From Leucobacter luti (GTDB taxonomy: Bacteria > Actinomycetota > Actinomycetes > Actinomycetales > Microbacteriaceae), in contig NZ_SHKI01000004.1 in the NCBI RefSeq assembly GCF_004217175.1, positions 372,001 to 436,000 of the forward strand: DNA of 64,000 bases. Reading direction: 5' to 3'. This document shows, piece after piece, positions 1 to 8,201 of this stretch. Each line of letters starts with the position of its first letter. Position 1 is the stretch's first letter. A model generated the notes under the pieces. The model searched no databases, was not told the DNA's origin, and worked only from the letters and a program-made list of their open reading frames with translations. Both the position numbers and the translations under genes were made by a program.

Positions 1-165
1 ACGATGCGAAACGTGCGGGGGCGGGAAGGGGTCATACGTTCATCGTATCCGGCCACCGCTTCGGCATCTGGGTCATGCTAGAATCTGCTCCATACGTCTA
101 TTTGAATTGGTACTTGCCCCGCGGTGTATATAGCTGCGAGGCCCGAATGTGTAAGGGGGTCACGC

Positions 166-351
166 ATGGGGCGCGGCCGTCAGAAGGCAAAGCACACCAA
201 GGTCGCCAGGGAGCTGAAGTATTTCAGCCCTGACACGAACTACTCGGCGCTTGAGCGAGAGCTCGCATCAGAATCCGAGAAGCATTCGAGCGAGGAATCC
301 TGGGCGGAGTACGCAGACAAGTACAACACCGACGACGAGGACGACGACTAG
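166..351 (+). CDS. DUF3073 family protein
   Basis: A 61-residue, highly charged protein that begins MGRGRQKAKHTKVARELKYF, the hallmark of the small actinobacterial DUF3073 family. The N-terminal third is basic and the last ten residues are almost all Asp or Glu. The ATG at 166 follows a strong ribosome site (AAGGGGGT at about 152-159); a longer in-frame reading from 124 has no such site and adds residues foreign to the family. The function of the family is unknown. Upstream bases 1-165 contain no gene that I can see. Confidence 0.85.
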   Translation: MGRGRQKAKHTKVARELKYFSPDTNYSALERELASESEKHSSEESWAEYADKYNTDDEDDD

Positions 352-587
352 TTTCGTCGCTCCCTCTCGGCCGGTAGCGTACGGCTTGAGCGGGCACGCA
401 TCGCAGTGCGGTGTCGTGTCCGTTCGTTCGTTTGCGCGCCGCATTGGGCAATGCCGCAGTGAAGTGTGCGGGGGCACACCGGGGGAAGACGCCGCGCGTT
501 GACGTGCGCGGCGTCACCCGCGATTTGCCGACCCACTTCCGGTGATCCACGCTGCGCGGACCAGCCGTGCGCGGACGAGCGAACCCG

Positions 588-627
588 CGAACGCCCGAAC
601 GCCCGAACGCCCGAACGCCCGAACGCC
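588..627. repeat. 8-bp tandem repeat, five copies
   Basis: Five perfect consecutive copies of cgaacgcc lie at 588, 596, 604, 612 and 620. They sit in non-coding DNA 13 bases before the gpmA terminator hairpin. Such perfect short arrays are prone to slippage and may vary in copy number. Confidence 0.9.
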
Positions 628-639
628 GCAGGATACGAC

Positions 640-675
640 TCGGCCCCGCTGCGGTGACGTCCACAGCGGGGCCGA
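640..675 (-). terminator. Terminator of gpmA
   Basis: A perfect 12-bp inverted repeat (640-651 with 664-675, arm tcggccccgctg) with a 12-nt loop lies 22 bases past the gpmA stop codon. There is no long T run, as is common in high-GC actinobacteria, so this is a probable I-shaped terminator. Confidence 0.7.
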
Positions 676-697
676 ATCGAGCGGCGCGGTCGCGCGG

Positions 698-1441
698 CTA
701 GTGCTTGCCCTGCGCGGCAACCGCGGCGGCGCCGGCGGCGGCGGCCTCGGGATCGAGGTAGCGGCTCGGGCCCGCGGGGGTGCCGTCGGCGTTGATCTCG
801 TACACGAGCGGCATGCCCGTGGGGATGTTGACGCCTGCGATGTCCTCGTCGGAGATGCCATCGAGGTGCTTCACGAGTGCGCGCAGCGAGTTTCCGTGTG
901 CCGTGACGAGCACGGTCTTTCCGGCGTTCAGATCGCCCAGGATCTGCTGCTCCCAGTAGGGAACCAGGCGGTCGATCACGTCTTTGAGGCACTCGGTCTG
1001 GGGCTGCGTGCCGTCGATCCCCGCGTAGCGCGGATCGTTCGCCTGCGACCACTCGCTGGCGTCGTCGAGCACCGGCGGCGGGGTGTCGAACGAGCGCCGC
1101 CACTCCATGAACTGCTCCTCGCCGTACTTGGCGAGCGTCTCCGCCTTGTCGAGCCCCTGGAGCGCGCCGTAGTGGCGCTCGTTCAGGCGCCAGGACCGCT
1201 GCACGGGAATCCACAGCCGGTCCGCGGTGTCGAGCGCGAGGTTCGCGGTCTGGATCGCGCGGCTCAGCACGGAGGTGTGGAGCACGTCGGGCAGAATTCC
1301 CGCGGCGGCAAGCTGCTCGCCCGCGCGGGCGGCCTCTCCCCGACCCTGCTCGGTGAGTCGAACGTCAACCCACCCGGTAAAGAGGTTCTTCTGGTTCCAT
1401 TCGCTCTGGCCGTGGCGAAGCAAGATCAGCGTGTTCGTCAT
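698..1441 (-). CDS. gpmA: 2,3-bisphosphoglycerate-dependent phosphoglycerate mutase
   Basis: This 247-residue cytosolic glycolytic enzyme interconverts 3- and 2-phosphoglycerate through a phosphohistidine intermediate. The catalytic RHG motif appears at residues 9-11 ([20 protein letters not shown]), followed by the [12 protein letters not shown] segment and the second catalytic histidine in [11 protein letters not shown]. The length matches the usual 245-250 residues. A TAGGCT -10 box lies six bases before the ATG (1448-1453 on the plus strand), so the mRNA is probably leaderless. It is a single-gene unit ending at the hairpin 640-675. Confidence 0.95.
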   Translation of the reverse strand: MTNTLILLRHGQSEWNQKNLFTGWVDVRLTEQGRGEAARAGEQLAAAGILPDVLHTSVLSRAIQTANLALDTADRLWIPVQRSWRLNERHYGALQGLDKAETLAKYGEEQFMEWRRSFDTPPPVLDDASEWSQANDPRYAGIDGTQPQTECLKDVIDRLVPYWEQQILGDLNAGKTVLVTAHGNSLRALVKHLDGISDEDIAGVNIPTGMPLVYEINADGTPAGPSRYLDPEAAAAGAAAVAAQGKH

Positions 1442-1496
1442 ACTCCAAGCCTATCCCGTGCGACCCCACCCGCGCCGCGGGTGCGAGCCCGCGCCG

Positions 1497-2630
1497 CTAG
1501 AGGCGCTTGAGGCGGGGGATCTCGCGCGCCGCTCCGGCGTCTGCGGGCACGATGACCTCCTGCGCCGCCGCGATCGTCTCGGTGACCTCGGCCTTCGCGT
1601 CGTCGCCCGTTTCGCCACCGCGCACCTCAAGCTCGGCGTCCTCGGGCACCGAGCGCTTGAGCAGCGCCAGCGCGATGCCGCCCCACTCGTGGTGCAGCGC
1701 CGCGCGGGTCACACGTCCGACCGGGCGCGCGTCCGAGTCCGCGGCCGTGCCGGAGAGGTGCACGATCGCGCCCGGCACCGGCAGCTCGCCACGGGAGCCG
1801 TCGAGGTGCAACAGCACCAGCCGGCGCGGCGGGTGGCCCAGGTTGTGCACCTTGGCGATGGTCTCCTGGCCCCGGTAGCACCCCTTGGTGAGGTGCACCG
1901 AGGTGCGCAGCCAGTCAAACTCGTGCGGGATCGAGCGCTCGTCCACGTCAGCGTGCTGCGTGGGGCGCCAGGCCCGCACCTCGAGCGCGTCGAGCGCGAG
2001 CAGGCCGGCCGCGCGCACCTCGCCCGCGCCGACACGGGCCGCGAGGCCCGGGAGCGCTTCGCGCGCAAACACGAACTGCGACGCGGTCCACTCCGCGCCG
2101 GCGTGAGCTTCACCGCGCGCGTACTGCACGCCGCCGGGGAGCACCCCGGCCCACGGATCACGCCACTCAGCGGCGGGCCCCGCGGCGCGCAGCAGTTCGG
2201 CGGCCGGGCCAGCGAACGCGAGCACGGCGGCGAACTCGTCCGAGGCGTTGCGCACGCTCACGCGCAGCGCGAAGCGCATCCGCGTGAGGAAATCGGTGAG
2301 CGGCTCGGCCGACCCTTCGTCGACGAGTAGCCAGGCGCGCTCGCCATCGTCGACGATCCTGATCGCGCGCTCAATGCGCCCGTTCGGGTCGAGCAGCAGC
2401 GTCTCGGTGCTCTCGCCCGGTCGCAGCCCGGTCAGCTGCTGGCTCGTCATCGAGTGCAGCCAGCTGAGCCGGTCCTGCCCCTCAACGATTACCACGCCGC
2501 GGTGCGACAGGTCGACGATCGCAGCGCCCTCGTCGAGCGCGCGCTGCTCAGCCAACGGCTCGCCGTAGTGTGCGGCCACGCCAAGCTCGGGGACGAGCAC
2601 CGCCCCCGGGAGTTCGCTGAATCCTGTCAT
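1497..2630 (-). CDS. ygfZ: Folate-binding YgfZ/GcvT-like protein
   Basis: A 377-residue protein of the YgfZ family, which binds tetrahydrofolate and helps maintain iron-sulfur enzymes. The family signature KGCYRGQE with its conserved cysteine is seen in LTKGCYRGQETIAKVHNLG, followed by the C-terminal barrel segment with GRVTRAALHHEWGGIALALL. The N-terminal GcvT-like fold includes LSHRGVVIVEGQDRLSWLHS. It is somewhat longer than E. coli YgfZ (326), as is normal for actinobacterial members. It does not carry the full GcvT length or glycine-cleavage context, so aminomethyltransferase is unlikely. Confidence 0.9.
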   Translation of the reverse strand: MTGFSELPGAVLVPELGVAAHYGEPLAEQRALDEGAAIVDLSHRGVVIVEGQDRLSWLHSMTSQQLTGLRPGESTETLLLDPNGRIERAIRIVDDGERAWLLVDEGSAEPLTDFLTRMRFALRVSVRNASDEFAAVLAFAGPAAELLRAAGPAAEWRDPWAGVLPGGVQYARGEAHAGAEWTASQFVFAREALPGLAARVGAGEVRAAGLLALDALEVRAWRPTQHADVDERSIPHEFDWLRTSVHLTKGCYRGQETIAKVHNLGHPPRRLVLLHLDGSRGELPVPGAIVHLSGTAADSDARPVGRVTRAALHHEWGGIALALLKRSVPEDAELEVRGGETGDDAKAEVTETIAAAQEVIVPADAGAAREIPRLKRL

Positions 2631-2663
2631 CGGTTCACCGGAGTCCGGGAACTCGGCGCGGTG

Positions 2664-2774
2664 CTAGCGCTGACCCTTGAAGAGCTTGTAGATGACGGTG
2701 CCCGAGATCCAGGCGATCGCGAGCGACGCGAGGCCCAGGAGACCAATGAAGAAGAGTTCCAGCGCAAGCAACAT
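2664..2774 (-). CDS. Small single-pass membrane protein (36 aa)
   Basis: A 36-residue reading frame starts MLLALELFFIGLLGLASLAI and ends with the basic tail YKLFKGQR, giving one hydrophobic helix with a positive C-terminus. A TAGACT -10 box lies six bases before the ATG (2781-2786 on the plus strand), consistent with a leaderless transcript. It sits between ygfZ and another small membrane protein on the same strand. I do not recognise a named family; the promoter and the clean membrane topology are what support it. Confidence 0.65.
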   Translation of the reverse strand: MLLALELFFIGLLGLASLAIAWISGTVIYKLFKGQR

Positions 2775-2811
2775 GCTTCAAGTCTACCCGAACCGAGCCG
2801 GGATCACCGGG

Positions 2812-3117
2812 TCAGGAACCGAACAGCAAGTTTGCCACGTCGATCACGGCGATGACGAGCACCGATCCGGCAACGCTAAAGGCGACGCGCGTAATAAACC
2901 CGACACGCTGCGCCGTGCCGAGCTGCAGCGCAAAGGTGACGAGCGTGCTCGCCCCCACCGCGAACGCGAGCCAGGCGAACCGGTCGTCCGCCGGGACGAG
3001 GATCGTCACGAGCGTGCCGATGATCGCCGCGACCGCCCACGCAATAATGAGGCGCGGAATGTGCCAGGAGTGCGCGTCGGGCATCTCCGGGGCGTCGTCG
3101 TGAGTGGGTTCGGTCAC
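2812..3117 (-). CDS. Conserved small membrane protein
   Basis: About 101 residues with three predicted membrane helices (LIIAWAVAAIIGTLVTILV, FAWLAFAVGASTLVTFAL, VAFSVAGSVLVIAVIDVANL) after a short hydrophilic start. The GTG at 3117 is preferred because GGAAGA lies eight bases upstream. A GTG at 3135 would add six residues but has no ribosome site. The protein resembles small conserved actinobacterial membrane proteins without known function. Confidence 0.75.
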   Translation of the reverse strand: MTEPTHDDAPEMPDAHSWHIPRLIIAWAVAAIIGTLVTILVPADDRFAWLAFAVGASTLVTFALQLGTAQRVGFITRVAFSVAGSVLVIAVIDVANLLFGS

Positions 3118-3207
3118 GTCGTCATTCTTCCACACTCCGGGAATTGCGCGCCTGACCGGGTCGCAGCACGGCGTACTGTTGCGCGGAGGTTACGCTCGGG
3201 CACTCGC

Positions 3208-3225
3208 GTGAAACGGGTGTGAAAC
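3208..3225 (+). promoter_or_regulatory. GTGAAAC direct repeats in the glnR promoter
   Basis: Two perfect GTGAAAC boxes at 3208-3214 and 3219-3225 are spaced exactly 11 bp apart. They overlap the expected -35 position of a -10 box TACACT at 3237-3242. The pattern fits GlnR half-sites (GTNAC/GAAAC at 11-bp spacing), so autoregulation of glnR is a reasonable inference. Confidence 0.5.
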
Positions 3226-3282
3226 AGTTCCCGACATACACTGGGACTCAGCGTTATAGGGAACGATGAAGGGAGCGACGCG

Positions 3283-3957
3283 ATGCAGCTGCTCTGCCTC
3301 ACTGATCGCGATCCGGCCGAGTCGTTGCCCGGACTCGACCTGCTGCCGCACGACGTGCGCACGTCGCCGCTGTCGCTCCGGGTGCCGGAAACGCTGGCCG
3401 CACGCTACGACGCGCTGCTGATCGACGGCACGCTCGACGCTCGCCGCGCCCGCGCCGCCTGCCTTGGGCTCAAGGCCGGAGCGAACACCCCGCGCGTGGT
3501 CATCCTGCCCGAGGTGGCGCTCACCGCGCTCACGGTTGAGTGGGGGGTGAGCGAACTGCTGCTTCCCACCGCGAGTCCCGCGGAAATTGAAGTCCGCCTG
3601 CGCCTGCTCGAGCAGCCAGCATCACAATCACCTCCGCCCGCGGTCCAAGCCGCGGGCGTTGTCATTGATGAATCGAATTTCACGGCCAGGCTGTTTGGCC
3701 GGCCGCTCGATCTCACCTACAAGGAGTTCGAGCTGCTGCACTTCCTCGCAGGCAACCCCGGCCGCGTGTTCACGCGCGACCAGCTGCTCAGCGAGGTCTG
3801 GGGAACCGACTACTTTGGGGGGACACGCACGGTTGACGTGCATGTCCGACGGCTGCGCGCCAAGCTCGGCGACCACGAAGCGCTCATCAGCACGGTGCGC
3901 GGCGTGGGGTACGGGTTCGCGCGGTCTCGGATCGACGACGAGGAGGCCCCCGCATGA
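3283..3957 (+). CDS. glnR: OmpR-family response regulator, GlnR type
   Basis: A 224-residue transcription factor with an N-terminal receiver-like domain (residues 1-115) and a C-terminal winged helix (about 130-217). The DNA-binding part carries LTYKEFELLHFLAGNPGRVF and TRTVDVHVRRLRAKLG, and the N-terminal pattern (LIDGTLDARRARAACLGLK, VEWGVSELLLPTASPAEIEV) matches GlnR, the global nitrogen regulator of actinobacteria. The receiver keeps Asp48 but lacks the usual Lys-Pro pair at the end of strand 5, as in atypical orphan regulators. The start follows AAGGGAG. Its stop overlaps the mshD start (ATGA), the same glnR-mshD order as in Mycobacterium. Confidence 0.85.
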   Translation: MQLLCLTDRDPAESLPGLDLLPHDVRTSPLSLRVPETLAARYDALLIDGTLDARRARAACLGLKAGANTPRVVILPEVALTALTVEWGVSELLLPTASPAEIEVRLRLLEQPASQSPPPAVQAAGVVIDESNFTARLFGRPLDLTYKEFELLHFLAGNPGRVFTRDQLLSEVWGTDYFGGTRTVDVHVRRLRAKLGDHEALISTVRGVGYGFARSRIDDEEAPA

Positions 3958-4928
3958 TCACGCTGCACCGACTCGATGCGACCCCCGAGGCGGCACTCGT
4001 CGCGGCGCGGTCGGTGATCGCCGAGGCGACGGAGTTCGACGGCGCCTCACCGGTGTCGGATCAGGCGCTGCTCGCCGTGTCGCAGGGGAAGCGCGACCTC
4101 GCCCTCTTCGCTGACGCTCCCGGAGCCGAGCGGATCGTCGCGGTGGGGATCGTCGGCGAGGGCGAAGTCGACCTCGCCGTGCGTCCGGACGACCGCGGCC
4201 GCGGTGTCGGTACCGCGGCGCTCGCCGCGCTGCTCGATCTGGCCACCGAGGGCTCCGCCGCGCCAGCGGGTGCCGGATCGACGCCCGCCCCGGCGCTGCT
4301 CGCGTGGGCGCACGGCGAGAACCCTGCGGCCGAAGCCCTGCTGCGCGGGGCCGGATTCACGCCCGTGCGCTCGCTGTACCGGATGGCACTGGATCCCGCG
4401 CTGCTGCCGAGCGACGGCCGCGACCCGCTCGCCACCCCGCTCCCCGACGGACTCTCCCTGCACACCTTCGACGCGGCGCGCGACGCCGCCGAGTGGGTAC
4501 GCGTGAACGCCGCGGCGTTCGCGAGCCACCCCGAGCAGGGCCGCATTTCTCAGGCGGACTTCGCGCTGATGCGCGAAGAGGCCTGGTTTGACCCCGATGA
4601 CCTCATCCTGCTCACCGGCGCGCGGGATGAGGTCATCGGTTCTACCTGGGTGAAGACGGTGCGCGAGGGCGACGGCACCGTCGAGACGGAGCTGTACGCG
4701 GTGGGAGTCGATCCCGCGCACGCCGGGCGGGGCCTCGGAAAGGCGCTGCTCGACGCAACGCTCGCGCGCATGGCCCAGCACGATCCGGCGCGAGTGACAC
4801 TCTACGTTGACGGCGAGAACGAGCGCGCCGTGCGCATGTACGAGGCGGCCGGGTTCACCATTGATTCACGCAGTCGCCAGTGGTCACGGGCCACAGTGCC
4901 GGATGCAGGTGCCAGAATGGACGCATGA
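3954..4928 (+). CDS. mshD: Mycothiol synthase
   Basis: A 324-residue double-GNAT acetyltransferase that makes the last step of mycothiol, acetylating Cys-GlcN-Ins with acetyl-CoA. The N-terminal GNAT half has DDRGRGVGTAALAALL. The C-terminal half has FASHPEQGRISQADF, a diagnostic MshD segment, then PAHAGRGLGKALLDATL and LYVDGENERAVRMYEAAGF. The length is typical (300-320). It overlaps glnR by four bases and ppk by four bases, so it is translationally coupled inside the operon. Its presence marks the host as a mycothiol-making actinobacterium. Confidence 0.93.
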   Translation: MITLHRLDATPEAALVAARSVIAEATEFDGASPVSDQALLAVSQGKRDLALFADAPGAERIVAVGIVGEGEVDLAVRPDDRGRGVGTAALAALLDLATEGSAAPAGAGSTPAPALLAWAHGENPAAEALLRGAGFTPVRSLYRMALDPALLPSDGRDPLATPLPDGLSLHTFDAARDAAEWVRVNAAAFASHPEQGRISQADFALMREEAWFDPDDLILLTGARDEVIGSTWVKTVREGDGTVETELYAVGVDPAHAGRGLGKALLDATLARMAQHDPARVTLYVDGENERAVRMYEAAGFTIDSRSRQWSRATVPDAGARMDA

Positions 4929-7051
4929 GCGAAGACACGTCGGCGATCTCCACCGATCTCACGCCCCTGCCCGAGGATCGGTACATCGACCGTGAGCTGA
5001 GCTGGCTCGCGTTCAACCAGCGCGTGCTCGAACTCGCGGAGGATCCGACGGTGCCGCTGCTTGAGCGCGCCAACTTCCTCGCAATCTTCGCGTCGAACCT
5101 CGACGAGTTCTTCATGGTGCGCGTCGCGGGGCTCAAGCGCCGCATTGTCACCGGCCTCGCGGTGCCCACGAACGTGGGCCGGGCGCCGACCGACGTGCTC
5201 GCCGACATCAACCGCACCGCGTACGAGCTGCAGCGTCGCCACGCGGCGTGCTTCCGCAACCAGGTGCTCCCCGACCTCGCCGAGGCGGGGATCCGGATCG
5301 TGGGCTGGGAGCAGCTCGACGACGCGGATCGCGCGATCCTCACGGACTACTACGAGCAGCGCATCTACCCGGTGCTCATGCCGCTCGCGGTGGACCCGGC
5401 GCACCCGTTCCCCTACATTTCGGGGCGCGCGCTCAACCTCTCGATCCGTGTGCGCAACCCGCGCACCGACAAGACCGAGTTCGCCAGGCTCAAGGTGCCG
5501 CAGATGATCCCGCGCTACGTGCGCGTCGATCGGCGGGAAAATGAGGAGGACGTGCGGTTCATCCCGCTCGAGGCGCTCATCGCGAACCAGCTCGACGACC
5601 TGTTCCCCGGCATGGAGGTCATCGATCACCACGTCTTCCGCGTCACGCGCAACGAGGACATGGAGATCGAGGAGGACGAGACCGAGAACCTGATCCAGGC
5701 GCTCGAAAAGGAGCTGCTGCGCCGCCGCTTCGGACCGCCGATCCGCCTCGAGATCTCCGACGACATGGACGCGGCGACGCTTGAGCTGCTCGTGCGCGAG
5801 TTCGACATCGACGAGGAGCAGGTCTACACACTGCCGGCGCCGCTCGACCTGAGCGGCCTGTTCGCGCTCGCCCGCATCCCCCGGCCCGATCTCAAGTTCA
5901 AGCCGCACATCCCAGTGACGCACCCGCAGTTCCGCACGAACTCGCCCGGAGAAAAGCCGGACACGTTTGCGGCGATCGCGCGGCGCGAGATCCTCGTGCA
6001 CCACCCGTACGAGTCGTTCTCCACGAGCGTGCAGGCATTCCTTGAGCAGGCGGCGACGGATCCCGATGTGCTCGCGATCAAGCAGACCCTGTACCGCACC
6101 TCGGGCGACAGCCCCATCGTGGCGGCGCTCATCAAGGCCGCCGAGGCCGGCAAGCAGGTGCTCGCACTCGTCGAGGTGAAGGCGCGCTTCGACGAGGAGG
6201 CGAACATCACCTGGGCGCGCAAGCTTGAGCAGGCGGGCGTGCACGTCGTGTACGGCCTCGTCGGGCTCAAGACGCACTGCAAACTGGTGCAGGTGATCCG
6301 CGAGGAGGGCGGCCGGCTCGCCCACTACTGCCACATCGGAACGGGCAACTACAACCCGAAGACGAGCCGCATCTACGAGGACTTCGGCCTGTTCACATCC
6401 TCCCCCGAGATCAGCCGCGACGTCACGAAGCTGTTCAACGTGCTCTCCGGCTACGCGATCGAGACCGACTACGACCGGCTGCTCGTCGCGCCGCTGCAGC
6501 TGCGCAGCGGGCTGCTCGAACGGATTGAGCGCGAGGCGGACCACGCCCGCGCCGGTCGGCCGAGCGGCATCAAGCTGAAGGCAAACTCGATGGTGGACGA
6601 GGCGATCATCGACGCCCTGTACCGCGCCAGCCAGGCGGGCGTGCCGATCCAGGTGTGGGTGCGCGGAATCTGCTCGATCCGCGCCGGGGTGCCGGGCATG
6701 TCCGAGAACATTCAGGTGCGCTCGGTGCTCGGCCGGTACCTTGAGCACTCGCGCATCTACGCGTTCGAGAACGACGGCGAGCGCGACGTGTTCATCGGCA
6801 GCGCAGACCTGATGCACCGCAACCTCGATCGCCGCATCGAGGTGCTCGTGCGGATCACCGACCGGGAGCACCTCGCCCGCGTCGACCGGTTCTTCGCGTT
6901 CGCGTTCAGCGACGACGTGTCGTCCTGGCGCATGCTCCCAGACGGCACGTGGCAGCGCCGCGTGATCAGCGAGGAGGGCGAGCTGCTCCCGGATCTGCAG
7001 GATCTCGTGATGCTCGACCGCACCGAGGCGAGGGCCCGGCGAGCCAGGTGA
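4925..7051 (+). CDS. ppk: Polyphosphate kinase 1
   Basis: A 708-residue enzyme that reversibly transfers the ATP gamma-phosphate onto inorganic polyphosphate. It starts with the N-domain signature YIDRELSWLAFNQRVLELA. Two phospholipase-D-like catalytic domains follow, with LKTHCKLVQVIREEGGRLAH carrying the phosphorylated histidine and EHSRIYAFENDGERDVFIGS carrying the second. The ATG at 4925 overlaps the mshD stop; an upstream in-frame reading from 4880 lies inside mshD and is rejected. The gene overlaps mutT1 by four bases. Its place before pst genes links it to phosphate storage. Confidence 0.95.
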   Translation: MSEDTSAISTDLTPLPEDRYIDRELSWLAFNQRVLELAEDPTVPLLERANFLAIFASNLDEFFMVRVAGLKRRIVTGLAVPTNVGRAPTDVLADINRTAYELQRRHAACFRNQVLPDLAEAGIRIVGWEQLDDADRAILTDYYEQRIYPVLMPLAVDPAHPFPYISGRALNLSIRVRNPRTDKTEFARLKVPQMIPRYVRVDRRENEEDVRFIPLEALIANQLDDLFPGMEVIDHHVFRVTRNEDMEIEEDETENLIQALEKELLRRRFGPPIRLEISDDMDAATLELLVREFDIDEEQVYTLPAPLDLSGLFALARIPRPDLKFKPHIPVTHPQFRTNSPGEKPDTFAAIARREILVHHPYESFSTSVQAFLEQAATDPDVLAIKQTLYRTSGDSPIVAALIKAAEAGKQVLALVEVKARFDEEANITWARKLEQAGVHVVYGLVGLKTHCKLVQVIREEGGRLAHYCHIGTGNYNPKTSRIYEDFGLFTSSPEISRDVTKLFNVLSGYAIETDYDRLLVAPLQLRSGLLERIEREADHARAGRPSGIKLKANSMVDEAIIDALYRASQAGVPIQVWVRGICSIRAGVPGMSENIQVRSVLGRYLEHSRIYAFENDGERDVFIGSADLMHRNLDRRIEVLVRITDREHLARVDRFFAFAFSDDVSSWRMLPDGTWQRRVISEEGELLPDLQDLVMLDRTEARARRAR

Positions 7052-8001
7052 GCGCCGAGATTCTGGCCGCCGGCACCGTCTGCTGGCGGCGGGTGCCGAG
7101 CGCGGGCGGGGAGCGGCTGCACGTGCTCCTCATTCACCGCACCAAGCAGCGGGACGTGTCGTTCCCCAAGGGGAAGCTCGACCCGGGTGAGAGCATGCCG
7201 CAGGCCGCCGTGCGCGAAACACACGAGGAGACCGGGCTGCGGGTCTCGCTCGGCGTGATGCTCGGCACCATCAACTACAAGCTGAACGGCGGCAGTCGCC
7301 GCAAGACGGTGCAGTACTGGGCCGCCGAGGTCACGAGCGAGGCGGCGCTCGCGTCGACGTTCACGCCAAACAACGAGGTGCAGGCGCTCGAGTGGGTCCC
7401 CGCGGACGAGGCCCGCGCCCGGCTGAGCTACACAGCCGACCAGGAGCTCTACGACGTGTTTCTGCGTCTCGCCGAGCACGATCTGCTCGACACGTTCTCC
7501 GTCACCCTGCTGCGTCACGCGAAGGCGGAGCCGCAGGGGGCCGGCACCCCGGCGGACCACCTGCGCCCGCTCACCGCGGTGGGCACGGAGCAGGCGCAGA
7601 TCCTGGTCCCGATCCTCGAAGCGTTCGGGCCACAGCGGCTCCGCTCGTCAACCGCGCGGCGCTGCCTCGAGACGATCGCGCCGCTCGCCAAGCGACTCAA
7701 CAAGCGGGTGCGCGTCACCGAGGCGCTGAGCCAGGACTTCTGGGACGCCGGCGATCTGTCCCTCACGCGCAAGCTCGTGGGCAAGATTGTGAAACAGGGG
7801 AAGAACACCGTGATCTGCAGCCACCTCCCCGTGCTGCCGGATCTGGCGCGCGAGCTCGTGCTCGCAACGGGGAGCGTCCCCGGCGACTACCTGACGGCGT
7901 CGGCAGCGCTTCCGCCCGCCGGATTCTCGGTGTTTCACCTGTCCCGAACACGGCCGGGCGCAGGGATCCTCGCGGTTGAGACGTACCCGCTGAAGCACTG
8001 A
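7048..8001 (+). CDS. mutT1: MutT1-like NUDIX hydrolase fused to histidine phosphatase
   Basis: A 317-residue two-domain protein. Residues 1-140 form a NUDIX domain with the full box GKLDPGESMPQAAVRETHEE followed by TGL. Residues 150-317 form a SixA/PGAM-type phosphatase with VTLLRHAKAE and the late ICSHLPVLPDLARELV. Length and order match mycobacterial MutT1, which hydrolyses 8-oxo-(d)GTP and diadenosine polyphosphates and lies next to ppk there too. The start is a GTG that overlaps the ppk stop (GTGA); a longer frame from 6949 would sit inside ppk. Confidence 0.88.
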   Translation: MSAEILAAGTVCWRRVPSAGGERLHVLLIHRTKQRDVSFPKGKLDPGESMPQAAVRETHEETGLRVSLGVMLGTINYKLNGGSRRKTVQYWAAEVTSEAALASTFTPNNEVQALEWVPADEARARLSYTADQELYDVFLRLAEHDLLDTFSVTLLRHAKAEPQGAGTPADHLRPLTAVGTEQAQILVPILEAFGPQRLRSSTARRCLETIAPLAKRLNKRVRVTEALSQDFWDAGDLSLTRKLVGKIVKQGKNTVICSHLPVLPDLARELVLATGSVPGDYLTASAALPPAGFSVFHLSRTRPGAGILAVETYPLKH

Positions 8002-8088
8002 GTAGGGCACTCGTGCGGCCGGATGCTGAATCCGCGGTAACGATTGGGTACCGACGCCAGCGGTGGGGTCTCTCGCGCGCTCCCGCGC

Positions 8089-8132
8089 GTTCACCCGTTG
8101 TTCACCCGCTGGCAGACCGCGCTTCACGAAGC
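8089..8132 (+). promoter_or_regulatory. PHO box of the pst operon
   Basis: Two consecutive 11-bp units, gttcacccgtt (8089-8099) and gttcacccgct (8100-8110), match the actinobacterial PhoP direct repeat GTTCACC. A weak third unit (8111-8121) and a fourth with TTCAC (8122-8132) keep the same 11-bp register. A candidate -10 (TAGCGT, 8138-8143) follows. PhoP~P activation of pstS under phosphate limitation is the expected outcome. Confidence 0.8.
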
Positions 8133-8201
8133 CCGCATAGCGTGGGGATGTAGCCAGGAACGGCTACCACCCCATCCGCTCTCAGATTGGATCACACCCA
8201 A

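Larger units (their letters stand above)
352..697. other. Intergenic region with tandem repeat and terminator
   Basis: 346 bases between the convergent DUF3073 and gpmA genes hold no convincing gene. Open frames here show no family signature and no ribosome site. The region contains five copies of an 8-bp repeat and the perfect hairpin that ends gpmA. Confidence 0.6.

Noticed and set aside
1497..2630. Glycine cleavage T protein (GcvT)
   Set aside because: The KGCYRGQE motif and lack of gcvH/gcvP neighbours indicate the YgfZ family instead.
4802..6871. Long antisense frame opposite ppk
   Set aside because: It is rich in His, Arg, Asp and Val, as expected for the shadow of a GC-rich gene, while the plus strand encodes a clear polyphosphate kinase.
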